Assembly (NCBI GenBank): GCA_013397075.1
Contig: VWZS01008198.1
Location: 475,468 to 539,467 of the forward strand
Length of the DNA: 64,000 bases
Source of the DNA: Rhabdornis inornatus
Lineage: Eukaryota; Chordata; Aves; Passeriformes; Rhabdornithidae
Direction: 5' to 3'
Under the pieces are notes generated by a model. It was given only the letters and a program-made list of their open reading frames with translations. It ran no database searches and had not been told where the DNA came from. Positions within the stretch are counted from its first letter, which is position 1. Every line of letters starts with the position of its first letter. Shown in pieces: positions 11,093 through 23,900 of the stretch. A program made the position numbers and the translations under genes.

Positions 11093-14000
11093 CTGCATGC
11101 AAGGTGAAATTACAAATGAGATTTTTAAAACTGATCTAATATTTTAAAGCTATATAAATATGCACGAATACCAGTGCACTGTAGTAAGCATGAGGAAATA
11201 ACTAAACAGAAATACTTTAATAATACATTCTTTAAAAGCATGATGGAGTTTTAGACAACCTAATCCACTGGAGAAATAATTTTATTCCGTGCGATTAAAT
11301 CTCTACAACAGAACTACATCTACATAAAGAACACAAATCTTCAGGAGCTGCATGACATCAAATTTCTCTTCTGCTGTCTACTTTTAGTTGGAACCTGGTT
11401 GTTTTGCAAGAGCACAGAAAAATAAGTTAGCCTATGCCTGTTCCTGAAGACTAGGATGTGTTTCTAATGTGTACTGTCCTCACACACATTTTAGCTGAAG
11501 TTTTCCAGTAAAAAAGATGTGAAAATGAAGGCTGAAAATACTACTAAAAGGAACAATTTTTTGCTTTTAATGAAGGCTGAAAATACTACTAAAAATAACA
11601 ATTTTTTACTTTTTCACTTTTTTTTTTACTTTTTCACTTCCCTGAATTCATGTGTCTATCTGATTTTCATCAACCTGTAACAATGATGCCCGCAGATACA
11701 TTAAAGGATGCATGCCAAAAGGAGCTTTGAGGCTTAAGCAAACAAAATATACAACCCACAGCTCCATAGCAAGTGAGAGACAGCCGTGCTCCAGTGCATG
11801 ACACTGGGAACACCTGCTGTGCCTCTGCAAGTGTGCACTGTCCCTCTCTAGTACCAGTTCTTCTTAAAAAGCACATGAACTTGTATCTCCCCCTACAGAT
11901 AACAAAACAGGCGTGAAAAGGTCTATTTAAATATTTTTCCAGATGAAAGATTTTTGCTCACAGATGGATAATGAAAGGCAGGAATTATTATGTATAATTA
12001 GAGCAGTCTAAAGCTTTTTTTACCAAATGCTCCAGCTATGCAAATATTACAAAACTATTGCTACACTGAAGGCCAAAGACTTCTATAGCCTTTAATGATT
12101 GTAATGGATGAGAGAACAGGGAATTTCACCTTCTCTACTTTTATGCAGAAATCATGCTTATAATGTAGCAAGTAAGTAGACTCAGAGGAAGAGTTGTCTG
12201 AATAGGGATGTTTCTGTAAAGAGAAGTCCTGCTTCACTGATATTCTGATTTTCAAAAAATTAACTCATTATAAGTGTTCTATCTTCACTTAAAAAATCTG
12301 AGCTCCTTAAAACTGTAATTTAAAAGAGCTACAACTGGTTGTCCCTATTTATGTGAGAAGCTGCTGTTTGCATCACTGTGGAACAATGTTAAAATCAACA
12401 CCAATACTTGGCTCTTAATTCCCTAACTGCTATCAGAAACGTCATAATCTTTCATGATGACTTAATTACATCTGAAAACAGTATGAATACATGAATATTG
12501 GGAACTGCTCTAGACCAATATTGCTAACATTGCACAGCATTCACACAAAGCTTCTAATGTGAAAGACAGGAATCTGGACATCATTGTTGAAAGTCTTATC
12601 ATACTGATTGAGGCAGAAACTGTCTTGCAAAATATATTCTTCCCTCCTCATGAAACCCTTGCAGAAGTCTGGAAATGCCTTTTAACTTACCTGGAAGCAA
12701 TAATAACATTTTTGTAATATTCTACATGGTAGTAAAACAAAGTCATATTGTTGGGTTAATATTTTATTCAGTAGTTGCATGCAGTATTGGTTTTTCCTGT
12801 TTAATAGATGGTCAACTTCCTCTCCTGTCATATTATCCATCTTAGTTTCTGTAGCTTAAGAGAAATTTATTTCTCCCAGTCACATCCTAAAAGAGATGAA
12901 CAGTGGAGTGCCTCCTAAGCCACCACCTAGAGGAGATGACATGTTATATGTGATGGGCACCTGTACCTTGTTTCTTCTGATGCCTCCAAAACCAAGAATT
13001 TCCATATTTTATACTCCCATCTAGGCTAAGGTTTTTATTTATATAACAATCCTACATAATAGAAATGTTGCAAACTCATTCAGCTCTTCTGCCATATGAT
13101 ACAATTTTTACTTATGTGGCCACAGACTACTTTTCCCACTGGGCTGCTTGTTCAGCACACAGGACAGCGCATCTCAGATTAAGAAGCAGATATGCAGCAT
13201 CCTGTCTTCTCCTCGTTATTCACTTTGTGCTTTGGCACTTATGGCACTCTATTCAGATTCTGAAGGCAGAATGATTAACTCCCTAACAGGCAGTCATCAC
13301 TGTACTGCTGGAGTGCTCAGAAAACTAATGAATATACTCTGATCACACCCAGGATAGGAATAATTTCTTCTTGGCACTTAGAGACATTGAATTGAGGTAC
13401 TGTCATTTTCAGGTAACACATTCACACTGTGTGTGACTTATCCCAGCTATTTTACATTGATTTTTCTTCTGAGTACTTGGCACTGCTCAGCATTTCTTAC
13501 TTTCCAAGCACAGTTGTTTCCGACCTTGTTACAGCTGTGAATACTCAGCACTTGCGCAAACTATACCTCAGAGTCATTATATAAACCAATCTCAGAGAAG
13601 AGCACTCACTTAAAAACTCATCTATTCAAAGTTTGGCTAAAGTGATTTCACTGCCATTATCCAGAAACACAGTGGCTTAGACAGGGATATATTTACCAAA
13701 AAGTCTCTTCTCCCCGCAACCTCTCCCACTTCTTCAACAAGTAAAACAAAATCCCCAGAGAGGACAAGCTGGTAAATCCAATGTTATTATTGGTACCATG
13801 CCTCTGTTAGATTTATTTTCAAAGTGGGCACCATTAATTCTTTTTTGCTCAGCTGAAGAAGAAAAGGAAGTTAGTTGTTTTTGAGGATTTGCCACAGCAT
13901 TTGAAAGCAGTACTTTCTCAGCGCACTCTGGACTCCTTTGAGCTGAAAAGCATAGTATCCATCAAGAGAGATGTGAACAAAGGATCTTAAGAGTGATATC

Positions 14001-14310
14001 CTACCCCTACTGAGTGCCACAGCAGTTTCAGTGCTGGCTTTGAGAGGGCCAGGATTTTAAACAACAGACCTTTTACATTACTTCTGGTTTTGACTGTGGT
14101 TCTTGTATTTCTATTGCAGTAATGGTCAATAAAGCCATCTACTAAAAAGTGATTAATTACTGACTGTTGATTTTCCACTAAATGTCACATTTGCAATTAT
14201 TTTGCATATCCTAGTGGCTTCTCTTCTTTGAATGGCACTGGCAGGGGAAAAAAGATAGCACAGCACAAATGCCTTTTACTGTCATTACATTACAGAGTGG
14301 TTTCCCTTAC
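11093..14310 (-). other. L3MBTL3: Intron between coding exons 14 and 15
   Basis: 3.2 kb, phase 1. It contains a two-copy 45-bp tandem repeat at 11524-11613 followed by a T-rich stretch. No gene recognised. Confidence 0.9.
11524..11613. repeat. 45-bp tandem duplication, two copies
   Basis: The unit begins AATGAAGGCTGAAAATACTA, at 11524 and again at 11569, with a few differences. It is followed by a T-rich stretch in which ACTTTTTCACTT is also repeated (to about 11639). Intronic. Confidence 0.9.
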
Positions 14311-14425
14311 TAAGTGGGGGCTGAAGAGGATGTCCAGTTTTCGTACACCAGCCTGCAGGATGGATATCAGGGCTGTCAACATCAGTCCAATAATCATAAA
14401 TACTATCCCAGCCATCAAAATGAAC
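14311..14425 (-). CDS. L3MBTL3: L3MBTL3 coding exon 14 (MBT3 C-terminal half; residues 484-522)
   Basis: 115 nt, phase 0 in and phase 1 out. It encodes VHFDGWDSIYDYWTDVDSPD, then IHPAGWCTKTGHPLQPPL. F486, W489 and Y493 complete an intact MBT3 cage. IHPAGWC carries Ala where IHPVGWC is usual, a mild change. The acceptor is ATATTTTAG|GTTCAT (AG at 14426-14427); the donor is CACTTA|GTAAGG (GT at 14309-14310). Confidence 0.97.
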
Positions 14426-16061
14426 CTAAAATATAAAAAGGAGAATAGTGCATTTTGGATCAGGAAAATTCTCCATAAAATCAGTTTACCTGAGTAGACT
14501 CTAGAAATGACATGTCCATTAGAGAAGTCACTTTCAGAGAACGATTTAAGTTACATAGAAAATACATGTACATTACATTCTGGACCCAGGCATACTCTCA
14601 CTGAAGCAAAGAGTAAACAACCACATGTCATATGATTGTTTACTGTGTTATAGGCTCAAATCCCAGGAATAATGCAGTTTTCACATAAGTTCTCACATTG
14701 ATACTTAAATTTAAGCACGAATTTCTGCCTTTTTCATCTCTCAAAAAAACACATAGAAATCCAAATGTTTTTGAATCTCCTGTTTGAACTGGACTTAAGA
14801 ACAGCAGAGCAGTAAGCCAAGGACTACAAAAGTGGAATTTATCGATAAAAAACAAACAATCCCCCCATCATACAAGCAACAATTTTACTAAAATCAGACT
14901 ATACAGGACTGAAGAGTTTAAACTGAAGAGAAAATGAAGCATGTGACTTTGCAGGACAGCGCCTGTGGGTTATGCACCCACTTCTTCACATGAAAGCTAA
15001 ATATCTTCAAATCTTGCATGACCTCTGTTACCAGTAAATTCCTGAGATCTCTCACATGCACGTGTGTGGATGCAGGTACACACAGAGACATGCAAACAGA
15101 GCTCTTTCAACATACACTACAGAGACAAACTACTGCTCTAGAAGTTACAAATGCTGTCATTTAATACATTAGACTGGAGAGTGAGTTTTTTCTTTGTTTT
15201 GGGATGGGGTTTTTTAGTTTCCTTCTTTTTTTATTAATTTTGCATATCCAACTTAAGGCTGAAAATGTGTAGGTGTGAAGATACTAGTTCTGATGGCTTC
15301 CTACCAGGAGTTAATTCAAATGATTCAAAATTAAATGTCAGCTGCATCTCCTACTTGAAATAGCAGGTATGCCTAGTAAATCTGTACAAACTTCAAAACA
15401 CACAGATCCTTGATTTCAAATTGGATATCTGGTATGTGTTAGCCCCTCTAACACTTAAGGGCTTCAGAGTGGAAAGCAGTTTTGTGCAATGAAAGAAAAT
15501 TAATTCAAGTACACAACTTTTGCAAAATACATTCAAAATACATTAATTTAGCTTAATCCAATCCAAAGCCCATAATTAACAAACTTCAGAATTTCAGAAA
15601 TCACTGACAAAGGACAACAGATTAGGGCTCTTTCATATCTCTCAAATATCTCTCTTCCCCTTGGACACTTATAGAGACAGATTCAATTAACCTAGACCAA
15701 ATATTTTATGGTCCCTAATACAAATATCAAAGCAGCCCTTTTACACTTGATATTAAATAATCACATTTCTGGATAGAATAGAAAATTGTCTCCTATCAAC
15801 CATTCTCAAAGAAATTTTCCAATAGGTTCAACTCTGCTTTCTAACTACCCATCTCAGCACAAGTAAGAGGACAATGAAACAATCCATTCCAAATGAATTA
15901 TGCATATATCAATTAGTGAAAAGCAAGAGCAAAAGCTTAGCAGAATAGAACAATACCACCCATTTCTTTCCATGGTTAATTCTACAACTACAGGATTTTG
16001 GTTTTACAAAGTCCTCATAATTTACTTAAGCAGGATAGTACAATAAGACAGAAAAACTTAC
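14426..16061 (-). other. L3MBTL3: Intron between coding exons 13 and 14
   Basis: 1.6 kb, phase 0, unique AT-rich sequence. Nothing recognised. Confidence 0.9.
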
Positions 16062-16172
16062 TTTTATTCTATAGTCATCAGTATCTACAATAGTTGCTAC
16101 TCTGATAAATACTGGATTTCTCTTGTCAACCACTTCAAGTTTCATGTTTTTCTGAAAGCCATGAGAAGGTTT
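16062..16172 (-). CDS. L3MBTL3: L3MBTL3 coding exon 13 (MBT3 core; residues 447-483)
   Basis: 111 nt, phase 0 at both ends. It encodes KPSHGFQKNMKLEVVDKRNP, then VFIRVATIVDTDDYRIK. D462 and N465 hold the MBT cage positions. GFQKNMKLE is a variant of the MBT core GFxxGMKLE and matches the human GFQKKMKLE form. The acceptor is CTTTTCTAG|AAACCT (AG at 16173-16174); the donor is ATAAAA|GTAAGT (GT at 16060-16061). Confidence 0.97.
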
Positions 16173-18266
16173 CTAGAAAAGAAGAACAATATTATGTGAA
16201 ACAACAAAACCTCAAAATCTGATGCAGCTTTAAAATGCATATAATCCACCTGCATATAATCTGCCCTCCCTCTACTAGGGAGTTAAAAAACGTAATTCAA
16301 ACTAGTGTTATCAATATTGTGAAAAAAAATAACTACTTTGGGATTCCAGGTTCTACTGGCATTGACTGGATTCAAGCCATCCAGGCATGAAAACTGGTAT
16401 CTTTAGTTTGAATCAGTTTTTTCCTAAATTCACTAGAAAAAATTTCCTAGAGATTTTGGCCAACAGTTTCATGGCAGTATTTAATAAAGCACTACATACC
16501 AGCTGCCTGAAATGTCTGTGAAATTGCCTACAGGAAACATATTTGTACTTTCTGGTATGTATTTTTGTTTCATGAAACAAACCTTTTTTCAGTCTCCTAC
16601 TGAATACATAACTAATCCACAGCATAACAGTAACAAAGGGGACCAAATGCTTGGGTTTGTAATACTATTTTGACAAAATTAGTGTCTTTGGTAGGAGTAT
16701 CAGATTTTGTGTTTGTCATCCACAGTCATGAAAACTACAGAAAAATTATTTCCATTTTAAAGGAACATATTCACAAGACAAGTTATGAGGTCTATTCTAA
16801 TTTCTCAGGAAAATAATGTACCAGTCCCTCTAGTACTTCCCAGAGTATTGGTGTTTTTCCTTCAGCTGCAGCTTAGGAACTCAATTTTCTCCCATAACAC
16901 AACACAAAACACTCCTACTTTCTCAGATATAACCAAATAAGTTCCTAATCCTTGCTCAGGGCAATTGTGTTGAGAATGTAAGATTGAGAAACGTTACTAT
17001 GACAGACACACCTTGGGGTGATAAACTGCAGGTCATTAATAACCTCAGGTAATCTACCGACCCCAGTCTACAAACAACACATTCTGCCTTTTGTTAATCC
17101 AGCTCCTAGCAAAATTGAGAATTAACGTCCCTAATTTGAAAAGCGGAGGCAAACATGCTTCAGTGTGCTGAGAGACAAGGGCTGAGAGCTACCAGCCACC
17201 CAGTGCTGGCTCCCAACTGCAATCCAAGATGATCAGAGGGATGGAGCAACTCTCCTGTGAGGAAACTCTGAGAGAATTGGTTTTTTTCAGCCTGGAAAAG
17301 AGGGGTGATCTAATTGCAGCCTTCCAGTACCTGAAGGGAGCGTACAAGAAAGATGGAGAGGGGCCTTTTTACAAGGGCGTGTAGTGACAGGGGAAATGAT
17401 TTCAAACTAAAAGAGAGTAGGTCTAGATCAGATATTAGGAAATAATACTTTACTGTGAGGATGATGGGGCACTTGAATAGTTTGCCTAGAACTGTGAATG
17501 TCCAACCCCTTGAAGTGTTCCAGGCCAGGCTGGATGGAGCTCTGAGTAACCTGGTCTAGTGAAAGGTGTTCCTGTCCACAGCAGGGGGATTGGAACCACA
17601 TGGTATTTAAGGTCCCTTCCAGCTCAAGTCATTGTATGATTCCTTTCTGCTGCAGTGACCATCACTGAAATCTTAAGAGCTCAGAAAGATGGATCACTGA
17701 AAGAAACTAGCAAATACAAAGATAAAACAAAGGATGTTGCCCACAAACACCATAGTCAAGCTGGGGAGCTGCCTGTGGATGCTGCCCACATGCCCTTGTT
17801 GCAAGCTTGCAGAAGAAAAAGTCTGCTAAGGGGCATTGAAAACAAGCCCAAGGCAATGGACTAGATGGACAAGCAGACTAACCTCTTACAGTGTAAAAAC
17901 GAATGTATCTATTGCACCACATAAAATGTACAGAAATACAAATCTTCAAAATATGTTATCATGACTCAGTAGCTATCTCATTATTTGTAATAAGTAGGCA
18001 GTAATTTTCCATAGCAAATTACACTCAGTAATACATTTGTAGCATTTAATCCCATTTATAATAATTAAAATAATACAGTAATAGTTATTTGTAATAATCT
18101 GATTTCTAACAGTGAACTGAAAACTTGCATAAAAATAAATCACCTATTATGCAAATAATTAATTGGATACATTTGGAAACATAGGAACACCATATATGTA
18201 TTATCTTCTTAAATTAATTAACTACATGAACTTAAAAGCATGAAAGAAATGTAAGCATTTTCTCAC
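16173..18266 (-). other. L3MBTL3: Intron between coding exons 12 and 13
   Basis: 2.1 kb, phase 0. It contains a CR1 LINE 3' end (17221-17645) in the opposite orientation; the remainder is AT-rich unique sequence. Confidence 0.9.
17221..17645 (+). mobile_element. CR1 LINE fragment, 3' end
   Basis: The sequence follows the 3' end of a sauropsid CR1 retrotransposon: GATGATCAGAGGGATGGAGC at the left, then TTCAGCCTGGAAAAGAGG, TTGCAGCCTTCCAGTACCTG, ACAAGGGCGTGTAGTGACAG and GATATTAGGAAATAATACTT. It ends with GGTCCCTTCCAGCTCAAG and the tail-like TTGTATGATTCC. It covers the reverse-transcriptase C-terminal end and 3' UTR, is diverged, has no long frame, and lies antisense to L3MBTL3 in an intron. It looks 5'-truncated in the usual CR1 manner. 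Confidence 0.92.
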
Positions 18267-18352
18267 CACTTTAAAAGCCCTTGCAGGTGCAGGTAATGAA
18301 CTGGTTTCTTCCAAATACTTTTCCCAAGAAAAATGTTTAGCGTGTGGATAAT
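18267..18352 (-). CDS. L3MBTL3: L3MBTL3 coding exon 12 (MBT3 N-terminal arm; residues 418-446)
   Basis: 86 nt, phase 1 in and phase 0 out. It encodes YPHAKHFSWEKYLEETSSLP, then APARAFKV. FSWEKYLEETxSLPAPARAF is the MBT3 arm. The acceptor is TGTGCCAG|ATTATC (AG at 18353-18354). The donor chosen is AAAGTG|GTGAGA (GT at 18265-18266). A competing GT three bases earlier (AAA|GTGGTG) would delete one valine; the chosen site is stronger and keeps the Val present in human. The split codon gives Asp418 where human has Gly. Confidence 0.95.
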
Positions 18353-19739
18353 CTGGCACAGAGGAAATATGAGCAAAATTAAACACACCAGTGCAAAAAA
18401 AAAAGTTAATATCTAATTTACAGAGTGACTAGCATTTTTATAATACTGTTTTCATTTATACATTGGACTTATAAAATAATTGCAAGAAAGGCTCTTCTAA
18501 ACAGTCCCTGATAAATTCCCTCTACAGGTTAAAAGTGTCAATAACCCTCTCATACACACTACTGAGTAGCTATTGTACACAATTGCATTGGATATTAGAA
18601 TATTATGTGATTCTCTCTGCAATATAAATAATGTGGACTGGAAAAATCTGTCTACTTAACTGAGGAAATTAATTCAAGTAAAAAACAGTCATTCACTGGT
18701 AAAAAATCTAATCAGTGATAACTTTGTACCACAGCTGAGCACACCTGAGTAGTAATTACTCTTTTATTGAGCTATTTTAAACTAAATTTCTAGCAAGATA
18801 TCCTGGACATTTATGAATAATCTACAGACATCAAAGAAGATCTTGCTTTTCTCAGAAAATGTCATGTTAACAAACACTTTAGGGAAGAAATACGAAGACA
18901 GCTCGGTTGCTAAAGAAAAGGCAGGGCCTGTCGTTCACCTTTACTCTGCACCAGAAGTTTAACTTGAAGTTTAAACGTTAGTATTCATAAGCTAGAAAAG
19001 AACAAAACCAATTCTAATTTGTTTTACAAAGGATTCACTGAATAATAGGCTGCAATTAACCTCCTGACAGACAGACTGCTTATGACTTTTCAAGATTGCT
19101 GGCTATTAAAATTTTTGTCAAAGTCAGTTTTAACCAATTAAAACTTTCCATGTTCTCAGACCCCAGATGCCAGTTTCTGCAACAGGGCTTTTAGGTCATC
19201 AGCCATACACAGCAGTCCTGAAAAACAGTCCCAAGTTTCACACTAATAAGTACACTTCCTTCCTTCTTTATCATCTCTCTCACAGCATTTTCCTTCATTC
19301 AAAGACCCCTTACAAGTTTGATTCCTTGATCATGTAAGGCAATTTTCTCATCAATCCATTACCTTGGACACAGTTCACATGAAGATGCTTCTCTTAAGCA
19401 ATGATCTCATGCAACTGGAATTTGCTTTATCAGCATTTTCAGAATGTGAGACTTACCGTATTTGTCTGCCATTCAGCCAAAAATACAAACTTGTTCAGAT
19501 TTCAAGGGAGATCTTTCGTGAGTAGATATCTCTTTAATAAATCAGTATATATTTGCATACTTAATACCTAACATTCTGTAAAAAAACCTTCCAACTCTGC
19601 AAATAACAATTCCTGATTACAGAAAGAAAAAATTCAGGAGAGGTAACAGAAATCTTACTGCAAACTTATTATTGTATTTTAATGATGCTAGCTGACTACA
19701 GCTACCTTAAATCTTTCAGACATGTAACAGGATACAAAC
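18353..19739 (-). other. L3MBTL3: Intron between coding exons 11 and 12
   Basis: 1.4 kb, phase 1, AT-rich unique sequence. Nothing recognised. Confidence 0.9.
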
Positions 19740-19816
19740 CTGGTGGTGTGATAAGAGTTCTTTTATGTTCTTTACACCATCCAACAGGATGAATATGTGG
19801 GCTAGCTGCCTCACAC
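19740..19816 (-). CDS. L3MBTL3: L3MBTL3 coding exon 11 (MBT2 C-terminal closure; residues 392-418)
   Basis: 77 nt, phase 2 in and phase 1 out. It encodes CEAASPHIHPVGWCKEHKRT, then LITPP. HIHPVGWC closes MBT2 and ITPP starts the linker to MBT3. The acceptor is TCCTGCAG|GTGTGA (AG at 19817-19818); the donor is CCACCAG|GTTTGT (GT at 19738-19739). An 8.7-kb intron separates it from the rest of MBT2. Confidence 0.97.
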
Positions 19817-20385
19817 CTGCAGGAAGGAGAAAAAAAACAGGCCTGAAATTGCAGCTCTTCAGACATCCTATTATGCTTCCAAACCAAGAGCTACAAGAGA
19901 GACAAATTCCAAACAACCCACAACACCTTCAACTTAAACTGCAAATATAACCTGAAGACATGAACATGTCTAACACAGACTTGTTACCACCTATACAAGC
20001 ATAAGGCTTTATTTACAGTTTTGCTGGAAGATCAAGAAAATCAAGTCCTTTAAGTTAGTGGTAGATCTCTTTTGAGAAGCTATGATGCTGGATCTGAAAA
20101 ATTTACAAGCAGAGACTCTTGGTAGAATCATGTTGGCTAGTTGCAAGAACATCATAATCCCAAAGACAGATGGAGTCTTGCAATGCCAAGAGCAAAATTT
20201 GAAACCAAAAGCTTAAAGATCTTGGTTAATGGTCCAGGTTGCACCTGGAGGCAGAGGAGAAAATCACTTATAACTGCAATGCACTGCCAATAGCAAGCAA
20301 AAATTCAAAACTTGATTCTGAGTGGCTTAAATGGAGCTATAAACATGTTACTCTAACCCAGCAGCACATAAGCAAAGTTAATCTG

Positions 20386-20449
20386 AAAAAAACTCTAAAA
20401 AAAAAAATCCACAAAAAAACCCCACAAAACAAAAAAACAACAAAACAAG
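20386..20449. repeat. A-rich low-complexity tract
   Basis: Runs of A broken by single C or CC, of the CAAAA/CAAAAAA type, on the plus strand. Confidence 0.9.
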
Positions 20450-20809
20450 CATTTTAGGCCCCAAACTGCATGAAAGAATTAGTGATCCAAGACTGCAAAC
20501 TGCTCTTAAAAAACAGATCAAAGGGTTAACAACTTCCCATATTTTCTGTCAAGTGCATCTTATTTTGCACTACTGCTGTTGCCTGTGGCATGCCACAAGA
20601 GCCACACAAGACTGACAGAGGCAGGGTGAGCTACATGTGCTGGCATCTGTCTGTGATGAGGTCACTCTCACTGTGCTCACTGGGTCAGTTACATTGTGCA
20701 CAGAACAAAGCAGAAGTGAGTGCTGGCTATCAAGTCCTCTTACAAAAACAAAGGAAAGAGACACACTGTAAAAAAACTGATCTAAAAGGAGACAAGAGAA
20801 AACCTGTAA

Positions 20810-20945
20810 TATTAATAGTGAATTATTATATAAATAATTATATATCCTTATTACATATTAGGATATTATTTCATAACATAACATATTTTGCACAATAAAA
20901 CACAGTGTATATAATATATAATGTATATACTATAATTACTATATT
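20810..20945. repeat. AT-rich low-complexity stretch
   Basis: Almost pure A and T with repeated TATATA and ATTATA blocks. No gene or origin signal can be supported. Confidence 0.85.
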
Positions 20946-23900
20946 AGTATTCAATATTATTAGTAAAGGCAAAAAGACTGAGCTACAGGAAAAGTAAAAA
21001 GCTGTCAGGCTCTACTGTGAAACATGCACTATCCCTATGTCTGCATTGATACTTACTGATGGTTTTTGAGTTGACTGGACAATTGACAGCACTTTTTAAA
21101 TGAAAGACATTGTATTTATGTAGCCAGGATGACTAAGAAACATGCTGCTGACACAAAAGGCCAGCATCACTCTGCATGGCACGGCACTACATCATGCAAA
21201 CACACTGTTTGCCTCTATTTAGCTGAAAATTCATATATTATAACCATGTAATACCCATGTAGACCTGCCCTTAAGGACCTCACTTCTCTTAGGAGCCTGC
21301 CCCATCTAATTTCTTCTTTAGTAAGATAAATTCAGTATCACAGTGCACTACCTCTCTCCTCCACTATTCCCCATCCCTAAAGCTGTTTCAGTAGCTGACA
21401 TTAAATATTTCCAGGTATGCCCTCCCCCCTTCTGGAGAACCCCACCAGCATTTCCGTCTCTCCAGTAGCCATGAGCTCAGCGTCCCACCCACTCCAAGGA
21501 CCCAGCAAGTGAAGCCTGAGTAAGTGGAGTAGCTAAGGCCTTCATCCCAGCTCCCCAGGGACAGATCAAGAAACCAGCCTTAAGCAGCCAAGCAATAGTC
21601 CAGATTCAAACACCGTGTCTCCCTCTGTGTCTTCCAAACAGTTCTCAAAATAATTAATGAGAAGACAAGCAGAGACCAACCATGCATGAAGACACATACT
21701 TCATATAATAATCACTGAGCAAAATACCAAACCACTCATGATCCAGTTTCTATTTAATTCCTCTTTAAAGTCAATGTCTCCATCATTTGGCTGGAGAATA
21801 ATAGGTATTCTCTCCATTTTCCCTCAACCCGAGTTACTACTGTAAAATACCCAACAGTGTGGGGCTGCTCTCTCTGAGTGTTATAAAAGAATCGTTATCT
21901 GTATCTACCCAGAAAGTATTAGCATTCTGGAAGTTCAAATTAATGAATCCCTTTAATTAGCAATATTAATTTAAATACTTCTAAAATATCACAGGCTAAT
22001 AATGTGCAATACCTAAAAGGGTGCAATGAACTGTGCATGAAAGAAGAAGAAACTAACGGTAAATTATGCAGTCACTCCACAGTCTTAAGATTCAAAATGC
22101 TAGGTCTGCAGATCTGGAACACAAACATACTTTAGGGATTGCAAAGAGAAACACAGCACAGAAAAGATTGTAGACTGGACCCTGTGCTATACCACATTGC
22201 ACTTTCAAACCTTCACTGCATTAAAGAAAAATGAAGGAGCACATCATACTTGAAATACATGGAATAACATTTTCTTTTTTTTTTAAGAAGTTTTTTTTAA
22301 GAATAATAGTTTCTTCTTTTTCTTTTTGTTAAATCTGAGAAGTATTTTACATGATGTCTAAAACTCAGTATGGATAAACTTCAACAACAGAAATGCAGGC
22401 TGGGTGCCTCAGAACATTGTCTCACAACAAGCACTCCTCTAGCCTTCTACCCAAACAGAGTGAAGCACTAATGATGTAAAATACTGGCCAACATAATATC
22501 ATTATCTTCTGGCTACATATATATGAAACAGTTCTGCTAGTATTTCTTTGTCATTATGCCAATCAGACAATTCCCAGCAGATAAAACCTACCTTAGACAA
22601 ACTCTTTAATGGCTCTGGCAATAGCCAAGGATTCAATTCAGTTCATGAATATCAACCTTTTGGCCTTCTACAATATATAAAACTATACTGTATGTATTTA
22701 ATATTTATAGTATCACACCAGATACTCTCTAAATTGCTGAAGTTGCCATCAATAAAAGAAAGAAAAGGAAGCAAGAGGCCTTTTGTGATAATTTAGCACT
22801 GTTAAATAAGACAAAACCAGTGAGTCCTTCATGCTTCCTCTGGCCCTCTTCTTTTCTCTTTACAGTAACTGAAGAGAAGCTAACAAGAACATGGGCAGCA
22901 CTCCTCTCTTTGATCCCCTCATACTGGGAGTTTTACATCTATGAGGTATACTTCTGCACTGAAAAGACATATCCTCTTACTTCCTAAAACGTTTTGAAGT
23001 AAAGTTCACAAATTGTTTTCAAGACTCTCCCAAGTTAAATTTGGCAACAAGTCCCACACTCAATATCGCTATTGTATTATCAGCATCATACTTAAGATAA
23101 TCAAGCAGATGTGTAAAAACACTTAGTAGGACAAACCTTCTAAATGCATTTGGTTTGGTTTTCTCAAGCATAGTCTGAACATACATTTTAATAAAACTCT
23201 GAAAAGTGAATGCCACTGCACACACTTCTTGCCTTGAAGATTCAAGAAGAAGCAAATGACCAAGAAATGTTGTAACAAAAGATGCATTCCTGGAAGACGC
23301 TCTGACATTATAGTGAACATGGAACACAAAGCAACCTGTGATTAAACAGCATTGCAAAATAGCACTATGAAACATCTACAAATTTTAACTTGCTTTAAAA
23401 GAAAAACCCAGTCATTACAGTAAGCGTATAAGCAGCTTCTGCAACCATGGTGGACACACCAAAAAGTCCTGAAAAACGAAAAAGATCTCTGTTCCAGCAA
23501 AATCAGATCACACAGTCTAGCCTCACCTACTGATTTCACACAGCCTTTTAGTTTCTAAAAGTCCATTTAACAATAGAAAGTAGACATCAGTAAAAGTCAC
23601 ACACAATTTAAAGTAAAACGATTATGTTTTAATGTGTGTTATTTAATGGACATACATTTAGTTTGGAAAAACAACAATAAGCTATGAGACTAAGCCCAAG
23701 AGTTGTCAGCTGGAATGTTAAAGGCTATGCTGACCTTTCACAATCAATTTGCCACATCCCACAGCTTTTTATCTCTTTTGTTCCAAAACAGAAGGCAGAT
23801 CACCCAGCTCACACGCTTCATAAAACACGATGAGCCATGAATTGTGAGGATGCTTGCTAGTTCAAAAAAGGTTACTAACACCAGCAGGAACTGAAGGATT